Source of the DNA: SIRX01 sp965214475 | GTDB lineage: Bacteria > Actinomycetota > Rubrobacteria > Rubrobacterales > Rubrobacteraceae | Assembly: GCA_965214475.1 (NCBI GenBank) | Contig: OZ243953.1 | Coordinates: 434,001 to 498,000, forward strand | Length of the DNA stretch: 64,000 nucleotides | Reading direction: 5' to 3' | Shown here: positions 7,655 through 16,115 of the stretch, one piece after another | Position numbering within the stretch: the stretch's first letter is position 1 | Layout of the letters: each line of letters begins with the position of its first letter | Made by a program: the position numbers and the translations under genes | Notes under the pieces: model-generated | What the model was told of the DNA's origin: nothing | What the model saw: only the letters and a program-made list of their open reading frames with translations | The model's database searches: none

Positions 7655-9644
7655 AGCCGGATTTCAAGTAAACAGTGAGTATCAGCCGGCAGGTGATCAA
7701 CCAAAGGCTATAGAGGGTCTTGTCTCCGGTCTCGGAGCCGGAATGAGGTCTCAAACTCTGCTCGGCGTTACCGGTTCCGGCAAGACTCACACAATGGCCC
7801 GCACCATAGAGCAGGCCGGCAGGCCCGCGCTTATTATCGCCCATAACAAGACTTTGGCCGCGCAACTAGCCAGCGAGTTTGCAGATTATTTCCCCAACAA
7901 CGCCGTCGAGTACTTCGTCTCCTATTATGATTACTACCAGCCGGAGGCCTACGTCCCGTCGAGCGACACCTTCATCGAGAAGGACGCCCAGATCAATGAG
8001 GACATAGACCGTCTCCGACACTCCGCCACGAGCAGCCTGTTCACCCGGCGCGACGTGATCGTGGTTGCCAGTGTCTCCGCCATCTACGGCCTCGGTAGCC
8101 CCGAGCAGTACCGCTCGAAGATGGTACTCTTTGAGCAGGGCTGCTTCTACGACCTAGACGACGTGCTCCGCGATATGGTGCGCATTCAGTACACGCGCAA
8201 CGATTTCCAACTCGCCCGCGGCACGTTCCGCGTCCGGGGTGACGTGCTCGAAGTACACCCAGCCTACCAGGACACCGTCTATCGAGTCTCTTTCTTTGGC
8301 GATGAAGTCGAAAACATGACGGAGGTTGACCCGCTCACCGGGGAAGTCTTGCGCGAGCACGACGTACTCACAATATACCCGGCGACTCACTTCGTCACCG
8401 ACGAGGACCGCATAGAGATAGCCGTAAAAAACATCGAGGCCGAACTGGACAAACGGTATGCCGAGTTGGAGAAAGAAGGCAAGGTCCTCGAAGCGTACCG
8501 CATACGTCAGCGGACTCTCTACGACCTGGAGATGATGAGGGAACTTGGATATTGCTCCGGTATCGAGAACTACTCGCGGCACCTCGATGGGCGGGCCCCG
8601 GGTTCGACGCCGTACACCCTTCTCGACTACTTCCCGGACGACTACATCACGTTCGTGGACGAGTCGCACATCACGCTGCCGCAGGTACGGGGCATGTACA
8701 ATGGCGACCGCTCGCGCAAGACTACGCTCGTCGAACACGGCTTCCGGTTGCCTTCAGCCCTGGATAACCGTCCGCTCATGTGGGATGAATTCCTGCTCAA
8801 GACGAACCAGTTGGTCTTCGTGTCGGCGACGCCGGGACCGTATGAGCTAGAGAACTCGGGACAGATCGTCGAGCAGATAATCCGACCGACCGGCCTGATA
8901 GATCCGCAGATAGACGTCCGACCGACAAAGAACCAGATCGACGACCTCCTCAACGAGGTAGCCAAACGCACCGAGCAAAAAGAGCGCGTCCTCATCACCA
9001 CCTTGACCATCAAGATGTCCGAGGATCTGACGGATTATCTGTTGGAACGGGGCATCAAAGCACGTTACATGCACTCCAACATCGAGACGCTGGAGCGCAT
9101 CCAGATTATTCGCGGCCTCCGCACCGGTGAGTTCGACGTTCTGGTTGGCATAAACCTCCTAAGAGAAGGCCTGGACCTCCCCGAAGTCACCCTGGTAGCC
9201 ATCCTCGACGCCGACAAAGAAGGCTTTCTACGTGGAGAACGGGCGTTGATACAGACTATAGGACGTGCCGCCCGGAACGTCGAAGGTCGCGTAGTAATGT
9301 ATGCCGACAAAGAAACAGACTCCATGAAAACGGCTCTCGGGGAGACGTCACGTCGCCGGGAGATCCAGAGCGCACACAACGAGCGTCACAATATAGAGCC
9401 ACGTACCATTACGAAAGGCATCTCCGACATCCTCGTGGCCGCCGAGGCCAAGGGGCTCTACAAAGCCGGCAAAAAGAAGGCTGCCCGCGAAGCCCCCGGA
9501 GATCCTGACGAGCTACAGAAGCTCATCGCAGACCTCGATGCCGAGATGCTCGAAGCCGCCGAAGAGCTCAAGTTCGAGTACGCAGCCAAGCTGCGCGATG
9601 AGATCAAAGACCTGGAGCGACAGTTGCAGGAAGCGGCTTCTTAA
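7644..9644 (+). CDS. uvrB: UvrABC excinuclease subunit B
   Basis: This 666-residue helicase-like subunit is loaded by UvrA at bulky DNA lesions and recruits UvrC for incision. Walker A is GVTGSGKT (41-48). The damage-probing beta-hairpin region YYDYYQPEAYVP is at about 94-105. The helicase motifs DESH and VSATPGPYE follow, with the motif VI region IQTIGRAARN. The C-terminal UVR domain (about 625-660), which binds UvrC, is present. The GTG start is preceded by GGAGAGGA and overlaps the end of the transglycosylase gene. uvrA, often adjacent, is not in this window. Confidence 0.97.
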   Translation: METKAGFQVNSEYQPAGDQPKAIEGLVSGLGAGMRSQTLLGVTGSGKTHTMARTIEQAGRPALIIAHNKTLAAQLASEFADYFPNNAVEYFVSYYDYYQPEAYVPSSDTFIEKDAQINEDIDRLRHSATSSLFTRRDVIVVASVSAIYGLGSPEQYRSKMVLFEQGCFYDLDDVLRDMVRIQYTRNDFQLARGTFRVRGDVLEVHPAYQDTVYRVSFFGDEVENMTEVDPLTGEVLREHDVLTIYPATHFVTDEDRIEIAVKNIEAELDKRYAELEKEGKVLEAYRIRQRTLYDLEMMRELGYCSGIENYSRHLDGRAPGSTPYTLLDYFPDDYITFVDESHITLPQVRGMYNGDRSRKTTLVEHGFRLPSALDNRPLMWDEFLLKTNQLVFVSATPGPYELENSGQIVEQIIRPTGLIDPQIDVRPTKNQIDDLLNEVAKRTEQKERVLITTLTIKMSEDLTDYLLERGIKARYMHSNIETLERIQIIRGLRTGEFDVLVGINLLREGLDLPEVTLVAILDADKEGFLRGERALIQTIGRAARNVEGRVVMYADKETDSMKTALGETSRRREIQSAHNERHNIEPRTITKGISDILVAAEAKGLYKAGKKKAAREAPGDPDELQKLIADLDAEMLEAAEELKFEYAAKLRDEIKDLERQLQEAAS

Positions 9645-9686
9645 AGCGCTCGAAATACGACCGAAATGTGTGAAACGGACTGCACT

Positions 9687-10511
9687 TTATCTTACTCGCG
9701 CGGAATCCCGCAGCGACATTCCTCCATCCTCCCGCACGCGCCGGTTGCGGAGTAGGAAGAGACCGTAGCCGATAAAGCCGACGGTCGTTGCCAGGAGTAA
9801 GTAAGGAAAGGTTGAGCCCTGGACCATTGCTACGTCTATCGACAGGGCTAGGGAAAAGTGGATCGCGATGACGGGCCAGAGTGAGGCGGTGCGCCACCGG
9901 ATGGCCGCGTAGGTGAAACCGCCGCAGGTGGCTGTTAGGGTCAGGTAGATGGCCTCCGGCCACGGACCGGAAGACAACGTTCTAACGAGCGTTAAACCGC
10001 CAGAGACCAGCGAAGTAATGAGCACCGCCCGGAAGAGTCCGGATGGAGCCAAAGCCCGCCACATTACGCCGCGAAACAGCATTTCGCTCCCGATGGACTC
10101 TAACGCTACGGCTATGAGGATCGCGCCGAGAAAGAATGGCCCCGACACTCTCACTCCGCCGGAGAGTGTCAATGCGATAACCAGTATGGGAAACCAAAGA
10201 AGCAGTAGATTCCGCCAGGGCGCTGGCCGGTTGAAGCCGACCTCGCGCCACCAACCGAAGGCGGAGATCAGGACTACTGCCGATGCGGCTGCCAGCGCCA
10301 GGTACAGTGTTTCTGCAGTTTTTACGGAAGAGAGTGCCTGTTCGAATTCGGAAGGTTGCTGGATCTGCTCCGGTGAGAGCTCGCCAACATCGCCGACGAT
10401 GGCTTCTGGAAATGGAACCTTGCTAATAAACATCAAGCCCAACAAAAAAAGGACCAAAAGCAAAGAGAAAATCAGCGGACGACGTAGCGAAAGTCTTTTC
10501 AACTGATCCAA
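9687..10511 (-). CDS. CPBP-family intramembrane protein, active site apparently degenerate
   Basis: This 274-residue polytopic membrane protein has about seven to eight hydrophobic spans. The segment SEMLFRGVMWRAL near residue 143 corresponds to motif 1 (EExxxR) of the CPBP/Abi family of intramembrane metalloproteases, related to Rce1. Only one of the paired glutamates is present, in the form SE. The motif 2 region (VSGGLTLVRTL) lacks the expected histidine, while motif 3 keeps a histidine (WPVIAIHFSLAL). Peptidase activity is therefore doubtful. It stands alone between uvrB (convergent) and the LCP gene (divergent). No substrate can be inferred. Confidence 0.75.
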   Translation of the reverse strand: MDQLKRLSLRRPLIFSLLLVLFLLGLMFISKVPFPEAIVGDVGELSPEQIQQPSEFEQALSSVKTAETLYLALAAASAVVLISAFGWWREVGFNRPAPWRNLLLLWFPILVIALTLSGGVRVSGPFFLGAILIAVALESIGSEMLFRGVMWRALAPSGLFRAVLITSLVSGGLTLVRTLSSGPWPEAIYLTLTATCGGFTYAAIRWRTASLWPVIAIHFSLALSIDVAMVQGSTFPYLLLATTVGFIGYGLFLLRNRRVREDGGMSLRDSARVR

Positions 10512-10674
10512 ATCCCACTGCGGAAATTCATCAACACGAATTTTAGTTTACGAGCAAATAATTTTTATAGTCCTCTTATCTCGACTGGTTGGTGCTCGAA
10601 GTTTGCCGAGAGGAAGCTCTTCAAAGGTAGCCCTATGCTACACGAGATAACCGGACCGCCAACATTGGTTTAGT

Positions 10675-10703
10675 TTGCGATAAGAGCGGTGAAAGACTAG
10701 AAT
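10675..10703 (+). promoter_or_regulatory. Promoter of the LCP gene; transcript appears leaderless
   Basis: -35 TTGCGA (10675-10680), a 17-bp spacer, and -10 TAGAAT (10698-10703). The -10 box ends 7 nt before the ATG at 10711 and there is no Shine-Dalgarno, so transcription should start at the A of the start codon. Confidence 0.6.
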
Positions 10704-10710
10704 TCACCCT

Positions 10711-11637
10711 ATGCGCGATTTCGAAAAACTCACCAGAAACGCTCGTGCGCCACGCCAGCGCAATTGGATCGGGTACCTTCTAATTGGTTTTGTGCTGGTG
10801 GCGGGGCTCGGGGCGATGGCGGCTTTTGCGCCGGCATCAGGTGATAAGAACATTGTGAAGAGAACGGGCGGTGGGGCAGTAGGCGTGCTAGAAACGCTGG
10901 CAAATGTATCAGATGACCCCCAAAATATATTGCTTGTTGGGGTAGATGAACGACCAGAAGTCGAAGGTAGCCGCACGGATACGATAATGCTCGTCCGAGT
11001 TTATCCAAAGACGGGTAATACTAAGATCGTCTCCATACCGCGGGATTTTTTGGTGGAGGTCGAACCCGGGGTGGAAGGCAAGATCAACGCGGCTTACTCA
11101 TACGACGGGGTGCAGGGAACTATCGGTGCGACAGAGAATTTTTCGAACGTATATATAGACCATTACGCAGTCGTGGACTTGGCCGGATTTGAAGCTATGG
11201 TAGATGCTGTCGGTGGACTCAAGGTAGATCTGGAAGAAGGACAGGTTCCCCCCAATTGGGAGGTCAAGGAAAATGCCCAGCACCTCAACGGACGCCGAGC
11301 CCTTATCTATGCCCGGTATCGGGACACTGAAGGGGGGGATCTGGACCGTATTGGGCGACAGCAAGAAGTTGTGGCCGCCCTCCGCAGCAAAGCTCTACGT
11401 TGGCGGTCGGCAGAGAGATTTCCCCAGATCACCCGTGCGGTAGCCGAGAACGTCGAGACCGACATGAACCTCGCTGAGATCACCTCTCTGGGGCGCGCCA
11501 TGGCAGAGAATGGACGCAATGGTCTTATGACTTCTACACAGCTAAAAGGTACCCCCGAGACGCTGGAAGATGGCAGTAAAGTGCTCCTTCCAGACGATGC
11601 TGCGAACGAATACATCTTGAAGGAATTCCGCAACTAA
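10711..11637 (+). CDS. LytR-CpsA-Psr (LCP) family cell-wall glycopolymer ligase
   Basis: This 308-residue protein has a short cytoplasmic N-terminus, one membrane span (about residues 22-42) and an extracellular LCP domain. Conserved LCP features are visible: LLVGVDERP, the arginine-aspartate pair SRTDTIMLV, SIPRDFLVEV, the DAVGGLKVDL segment, and RYRDTEGGDLDRIGRQQ. LCP enzymes transfer undecaprenyl-linked polymers such as teichoic-acid-like or arabinogalactan-type glycans onto peptidoglycan. The acceptor and polymer here are unknown. The gene has its own leaderless-type promoter and is separated from the next gene by 85 bp, so it is probably monocistronic. Confidence 0.9.
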   Translation: MRDFEKLTRNARAPRQRNWIGYLLIGFVLVAGLGAMAAFAPASGDKNIVKRTGGGAVGVLETLANVSDDPQNILLVGVDERPEVEGSRTDTIMLVRVYPKTGNTKIVSIPRDFLVEVEPGVEGKINAAYSYDGVQGTIGATENFSNVYIDHYAVVDLAGFEAMVDAVGGLKVDLEEGQVPPNWEVKENAQHLNGRRALIYARYRDTEGGDLDRIGRQQEVVAALRSKALRWRSAERFPQITRAVAENVETDMNLAEITSLGRAMAENGRNGLMTSTQLKGTPETLEDGSKVLLPDDAANEYILKEFRN

Positions 11638-11709
11638 ACCCGCTGAAGAGAAAGTAGGCTCTAAGCTCGTACCCTCCTTAGTTCGGCGGTTCTTTGTCGC
11701 CGCATAGTG

Positions 11710-11715
11710 TATAAG
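11710..11715 (+). promoter_or_regulatory. -10 box of the CPA2 antiporter gene; transcript appears leaderless
   Basis: TATAAG ends 7 nt before the ATG at 11723. There is no clear -35 and no convincing Shine-Dalgarno. Confidence 0.45.
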
Positions 11716-11722
11716 GTTAGTT

Positions 11723-13690
11723 ATGGGCATCGCCGGTGATATCGCACTAATCTTGGTAGCCGCTTTTATCGGCGGTATAGCGGCCCAACGCCTGGGTCTG
11801 CCATTAATCCTCGGTTACATCGTGGCCGGGGTATTAGTTGGCCCGAACACGCCGGGTCCGACGGTCGGCGAGGTACATGAGATCGAGCTGCTCGCAGAGA
11901 TCGGGGTGGCGCTGCTTTTGTTCGCCATCGGGTTGAACTTTCCACTGGGCGAACTAGCGCCGGTAAAGAAGATAGCCTTAATCGGCACTCCTATCCAGAT
12001 GGGTTTGACGGGGCTCTTTGGTTACGGGTTGGGGAGCGTGGTATTGGGCCTCGACTGGACGGAGTGCGTGTGGCTCGGGGCCATACTGTCTCTCTCCAGC
12101 ACCGCAGTAGTCTTGAAGACTTTGACGGAGCAGGGTGTGATCGACACCCTGGCGAGCCGCGTTATCGTGGGGATGCTTATAGTGCAGGACCTTGCGGTAG
12201 TTCCACTTATTATTTTATTGCCGGAACTCGGAAATATAAGTGAAGGCCTTTCTGAGCTTGGGATAGCCATGGTTCAAGCGACGGTGTTTATTGGAGCGAT
12301 GGCGCTCTTTGGGACGCGGGTCTTTCCGTGGCTCATGGCCCGGATCGCCAGCTTCAATTCACGGGAATTGTTCTTGATCTCCGTGGTTGCGATAGGACTC
12401 GGTATCGGCTACGGAACCTACCTGTTCGGGCTCTCCTTCGCGTTCGGCGCTTTCGTAGCGGGTATGGTCTTGAGCCAGTCGGACTACAGCCATCAGGCTC
12501 TCGCGGACATAGGACCGCTACGAGACGTATTCGCCATGCTTTTCTTCGTGTCCGTCGGGATGCTGATACAGCCCACCTTTTTATGGGAAAACGCCGGCTT
12601 GGTCGCGCTCGTGGTGTTTTTGGTGTTTTTGGTAAAAGGGTCTATCTTCGCCGCCATTACGCGGAGCTTCGGATACGGGAATATAGCCCCGTTCGCGGTG
12701 AGCCTCGGACTGTTTCAGGTCGGGGAGTTCTCTTTTGTCATTGCCCGCGAAGGTATAGCTGCGGAGGCCATTTCCCAGGAGATCTACTCGATCGCACTGA
12801 CGACAGCGGTTATCACGATGGCGCTAACGCCCTTTGCTACCCGTCTCGCACAGCCGGCCTACAGTCGTTGGCGAGAGCGGTTTCCGAAAGAGCAGCTCGA
12901 CAGTCGCAACCTGCCGGAGATGGGGCTGCGAGATCACATTGTCGTCGCCGGTTATGGTAGGGTCGGAACTTTCGTGGCGCAGTTGCTGAACCGGTTGAAA
13001 CAAGAATTCGTCGTCATAGACAGCAATCCATCACGGGCGGATAAGCTTCGTGAAGAAGGATTGCCAATGGTCTTCGGAGATGTGGCGGCTGAGCCGGTGC
13101 TTCAGGCGGCGGATGTGGGAACGGCGCGTCTGGTGGTGATGACCATATCCGACGCTGCCGGGGTTCGGCTCGCGATAGATAGGATTCGCAACATCAACCC
13201 GGAGGTTCACATCGTTGCCCGGTCGGCGAGCGTGGATCAGCTCGAAGAGTTAGGGGAACTCGGGGTCTACGAGGCGGTCCAGCCGGAATTCGAGGCGGCG
13301 TTGGAGCTTGGGCGACAGGCACTCTCACACCTGGATATTGGCGCTACCGAGATTCAGCGTTTCTCGGACCGGGTGCGGCGCGAACTTTACGCTCCCATGA
13401 GCATGGATGCTCCGGTGGAAGATGGTTTGCTCACCCAACTCAAACGCACCTCCCGAATGATAGAGACCGAGTGGGTGCGGATGCCGGAGGAAAGCGAGTT
13501 CTCCGGCAGGAAGATCGGCGAGTTAGGCCTCCGCAACGAGCTTGGCATATCGGTCGTAGCGCTGATAAGGGGAGATGAAGTAATACCCAATCCCGGGCCC
13601 GACGATCGTCTGGAACCTGGTGACATGGTGGGGACCCTGGGAACGCCGGATCAAACCGAAGCCTTTCGCGCCCGCGCTGGCGGTGAATAG
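11723..13690 (+). CDS. CPA2-family cation:proton antiporter with TrkA-N and TrkA-C domains
   Basis: This 655-residue KefB/KefC-like protein has an N-terminal membrane domain of about 12-13 spans (1-385). Family signatures include LPLILGYIVAGVLVGP near the N-terminus and LSLSSTAVVLKTL. It is followed by a TrkA-N (RCK) nucleotide-binding domain from about 410 with the GYGRVG dinucleotide loop, and a TrkA-C domain from about 560 to the end. Such proteins exchange K+ or Na+ for H+ across the membrane and are gated by nucleotides or other ligands at the RCK domain. The cation is not predictable from sequence alone. The gene is preceded by its own -10 box. Confidence 0.9.
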   Translation: MGIAGDIALILVAAFIGGIAAQRLGLPLILGYIVAGVLVGPNTPGPTVGEVHEIELLAEIGVALLLFAIGLNFPLGELAPVKKIALIGTPIQMGLTGLFGYGLGSVVLGLDWTECVWLGAILSLSSTAVVLKTLTEQGVIDTLASRVIVGMLIVQDLAVVPLIILLPELGNISEGLSELGIAMVQATVFIGAMALFGTRVFPWLMARIASFNSRELFLISVVAIGLGIGYGTYLFGLSFAFGAFVAGMVLSQSDYSHQALADIGPLRDVFAMLFFVSVGMLIQPTFLWENAGLVALVVFLVFLVKGSIFAAITRSFGYGNIAPFAVSLGLFQVGEFSFVIAREGIAAEAISQEIYSIALTTAVITMALTPFATRLAQPAYSRWRERFPKEQLDSRNLPEMGLRDHIVVAGYGRVGTFVAQLLNRLKQEFVVIDSNPSRADKLREEGLPMVFGDVAAEPVLQAADVGTARLVVMTISDAAGVRLAIDRIRNINPEVHIVARSASVDQLEELGELGVYEAVQPEFEAALELGRQALSHLDIGATEIQRFSDRVRRELYAPMSMDAPVEDGLLTQLKRTSRMIETEWVRMPEESEFSGRKIGELGLRNELGISVVALIRGDEVIPNPGPDDRLEPGDMVGTLGTPDQTEAFRARAGGE

Positions 13691-13699
13691 TAGCTCCTT

Positions 13700-13725
13700 A
13701 GGGCGCTTTCGACGGCTTGCGCCCT
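13700..13725 (+). terminator. Possible stem-loop after the antiporter gene
   Basis: AGGGCGC (13700-13706) and GCGCCCT (13719-13725) form a perfect 7-bp stem with a 12-nt loop, 10 nt after the stop codon. There is no T-run, so it could be a weak or factor-assisted terminator or an mRNA-stabilising hairpin. Confidence 0.4.
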
Positions 13726-13770
13726 TAGCGTAAAGGCCGGGTAGCGGGGAGGGAATGGTGGGGCTGCTGT

Positions 13771-13776
13771 TATAAT
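13771..13776 (+). promoter_or_regulatory. -10 box of tRNA-Leu(UAG)
   Basis: A perfect TATAAT ends 21 nt before the tRNA 5' end. It may also drive tig downstream, because no separate tig promoter is evident. Confidence 0.5.
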
Positions 13777-13797
13777 CGAGCGCAGATTCCAAGGTGC

Positions 13798-13878
13798 GCG
13801 AGAGTGGTGGAATGGTAGACACGCTAGATTTAGGATCTAGTGCCGCAAGGCGTGCGGGTTCAAGTCCCGCCTCTCGCA
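13798..13878 (+). tRNA. tRNA-Leu (anticodon UAG)
   Basis: This 81-nt class II tRNA has acceptor GCGAGAG/CTCTCGC with discriminator A. The anticodon stem CTAGA/TCTAG encloses the loop TTTAGGA (anticodon TAG). It has a variable arm TGCCGCAAGGCGT and a T arm with GGTTCAAGTCC. No CCA is encoded. It lies 60 nt upstream of tig. Confidence 0.94.
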
Positions 13879-13938
13879 CTCCGTCGCGGTGAGGCAAGTT
13901 GGTGGATGTTGGTTTGTAGTAGAGAAGAGTAGAGGTTT

Positions 13939-15426
13939 ATGACGGCGAACGTAACGAAGCTCGAAGACAACAAGGTCCAACTCGACGTAGAGGTTTCTGC
14001 GGAAGCTGTGCAGAAAGGTGTCGAGGCGAAAGTCCGCGAGCTGAAAAAGCAGTTGCGAATTCCCGGATTCCGCCCCGGCAAAGCCCCGCGGCGGATGGTT
14101 GAGAACCACGTTGGGCGTGACTACATTTATATGGAGACGCTCCAAGAGCAGCTCCCTACCTGGTACTCTGAAGCCATAATCGAGACCGATGTTCGGCCGA
14201 TAGACAGCCCCGAAATAGACTTCGACGACGCAATAGATGAGAAAGAAGGCTTCAAGTTCACCGCCAAAGTGCCTGTTAGGCCGGAAGCTAAACTCGGTGA
14301 GTACAAGGGACTCGAAGTCCCGAGGCGGGAGGTCGAGGTCGAAGATGAGCAAGTTGAGGCTCAGGTAGAAGAACTTCGGGGACAGTTTGCTACTCTGGCG
14401 GCGGTCGAGGACCGGCCGGTCGAGAAGGGCGACTTCACGATCATCGACTTCCAGGGTGAGCGGATGACCGGCGGGCCTCTCGAAGGTGCAGACGCCGAAG
14501 ACTACATGTTGGAGGTTGGCGGTAGGGAGCTACTGCCGGACTTCGAAGAGAACCTCATTGGTATGAACGCCGGTGAGCGAAAGCAGTTTGGGACGACGTT
14601 CCCGATGGATTACCAGGAGGAATCGCTGCGCGGTCAGTCGGTGCTCTTCAACGTTCACGTCAAGGAGATCAAAGAGCGCGACCTGCCAGACCTCGACGAC
14701 GATTTTGCGATGGAGGCCAGCGAGTTCGATACGCTAGAAGAGCTAAAGGGCGCGGTGCGCGAGCAGATCGAGGCTGGCTTGCAACAGCAGGTCGAGGGCG
14801 AGTTCCGCAACCGGGCGCTCGACGCCGTATCCAGCAATGCCGAAGTCGAGGTCCCGGAGGTGATGGCCGGGGAGAAGGCCGAAGAGATGGTGGGCTCTTT
14901 CGAGCGGAGTATCCGGCAGCAAGGCATCGAGCCCGAGCAGTACTATCAGATCGCCGGTGTGAACCCGCAGGAGATGAAAGCCCAGGTCATGCCCGATGCC
15001 GCCGACACGGTAAAGAAAGAGCTTATCCTGGATGCGATCGCTACCGCGGAGAATCTGGAGGCCGACGAGCATACCGTGATGCACGAAGTGGAGCATCTCG
15101 CCGAAGACTCCGGACGGGAGCCGCAGGAGATAGTCGAGACCATGAAGATGAATGGGACCTACGCGCTGCTCCAGGAAGAGATGGCCCGGCAGAAGGCCCT
15201 CGCCTTTATAGCCGAGAACGCGGTCGCCGTCCCGATGCCGGAAGAGCCCGAAGAGGAAGAAGGACTTCCTGAAGAAACTGAGGGCGGCGAAGACGTTGCC
15301 GGCGCCAAGGAGACAGAGCAGCCGGAAGCCGGAGAGGCATCGGTAGAAGCGAAGATAGAGGTTGGCGAGGGCGTCGCTGAAACAGAGACCGTTGAGACAG
15401 AGACCGTCGAAGGAGAAAAAGAATGA
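13939..15426 (+). CDS. tig: Trigger factor (ribosome-associated chaperone and peptidyl-prolyl isomerase)
   Basis: This 495-residue protein binds at the ribosome exit tunnel and assists nascent chain folding. The N-terminal ribosome-binding domain contains the signature GFRPGKAP near residues 44-51 (family GFRxGKxP). An FKBP-type isomerase domain follows from about 150 (GDFTIIDFQG to VHVKEIKERDLP), and then the helical C-terminal arm domain. The last 60 residues or so form an unusual Glu-rich, low-complexity tail (EEPEEEEGLPEETEGGEDV and onward), making it longer than the typical 430-450 residues. The stop overlaps the clpP start (ATGA), so the two are translationally coupled. Confidence 0.95.
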   Translation: MTANVTKLEDNKVQLDVEVSAEAVQKGVEAKVRELKKQLRIPGFRPGKAPRRMVENHVGRDYIYMETLQEQLPTWYSEAIIETDVRPIDSPEIDFDDAIDEKEGFKFTAKVPVRPEAKLGEYKGLEVPRREVEVEDEQVEAQVEELRGQFATLAAVEDRPVEKGDFTIIDFQGERMTGGPLEGADAEDYMLEVGGRELLPDFEENLIGMNAGERKQFGTTFPMDYQEESLRGQSVLFNVHVKEIKERDLPDLDDDFAMEASEFDTLEELKGAVREQIEAGLQQQVEGEFRNRALDAVSSNAEVEVPEVMAGEKAEEMVGSFERSIRQQGIEPEQYYQIAGVNPQEMKAQVMPDAADTVKKELILDAIATAENLEADEHTVMHEVEHLAEDSGREPQEIVETMKMNGTYALLQEEMARQKALAFIAENAVAVPMPEEPEEEEGLPEETEGGEDVAGAKETEQPEAGEASVEAKIEVGEGVAETETVETETVEGEKE

Positions 15427-16031
15427 GCTACTACGATCCGCAAGGCGTAATTCCCTACGTTATAGAGCAGAGTCCGCGGGGCGAGCGGGCGATGGACATC
15501 TACTCCCGGTTGCTGAAGGACAGGATCATCTTCCTCGGTACCCCGGTGGACGATCAGGTCGCAAACGCCATCATGGCGCAGCTTCTTCACCTGGAGAGCG
15601 AAGACCCGGAGCAGGACATCAACCTGTACATAAACTCTCCGGGCGGCAGCGTGACGGCCGGACTAGCCATCTACGATACGATGCAGTTCGTGAAGCCGGA
15701 CATCTCTACCACGGCGCTTGGTATGGCGGCTTCGATGGGAGCTTTCCTGCTTGCGGCAGGCGCGAAGGGCAAGCGTAACGCGCTGCCTAATACCCGCATA
15801 CTGCTGCATCAGCCGAGCGTCGGCGGGCTCGCAGGACAGGCTTCGGACGTAGAGATCCACGCCCGCGAGTTGATCGCCACGAAGCAGCGGCTGAACGAGA
15901 TCCTGTCTCAGAACACCGGACAGCCCTACGATCAGATCGAGCGCGACACCGACCGTGACTACATCATGGGCCCGGAAGAGGGCGTCGAGTACGGCGTCAT
16001 AGACAACATAATCCGGAACCACCAGGACTAG
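15423..16031 (+). CDS. clpP: ATP-dependent Clp protease proteolytic subunit
   Basis: This 202-residue serine peptidase forms the proteolytic barrel that works with the ClpX unfoldase encoded next. The nucleophile is Ser104 in GMAASMGAFLL, the catalytic His129 is in TRILLHQPS, and the Asp is in the ERDT motif near residue 175. The oxyanion segment NSPGGSV is at 71-77. The N-terminus is short and the family propeptide is not obvious. It overlaps tig by 4 nt and is separated from clpX by an 80-nt segment that itself holds a 27-codon open frame. Confidence 0.97.
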   Translation: MSYYDPQGVIPYVIEQSPRGERAMDIYSRLLKDRIIFLGTPVDDQVANAIMAQLLHLESEDPEQDINLYINSPGGSVTAGLAIYDTMQFVKPDISTTALGMAASMGAFLLAAGAKGKRNALPNTRILLHQPSVGGLAGQASDVEIHARELIATKQRLNEILSQNTGQPYDQIERDTDRDYIMGPEEGVEYGVIDNIIRNHQD

Positions 16032-16115
16032 TTGAGGAAAAGGGACGTGCAGACGGCGATCACAGGCGAGATCATCGGCGACGAGCGAAGCCAGGGGAGG
16101 AACGTAAAAATATGA
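16032..16115 (+). CDS. Possible 27-residue ORF filling the clpP-clpX gap
   Basis: A TTG codon directly after the clpP stop opens a 27-codon frame (MRKRDVQTAITGEIIGDERS and onward). It ends in a TGA overlapping the clpX ATG (ATGA). It exactly spans the gap and contains the clpX Shine-Dalgarno GGGGAGGA. The geometry suggests a coupling peptide, but there is no Shine-Dalgarno for the TTG and the frame may be chance. I recognise no homology. Confidence 0.2.
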   Translation: MRKRDVQTAITGEIIGDERSQGRNVKI

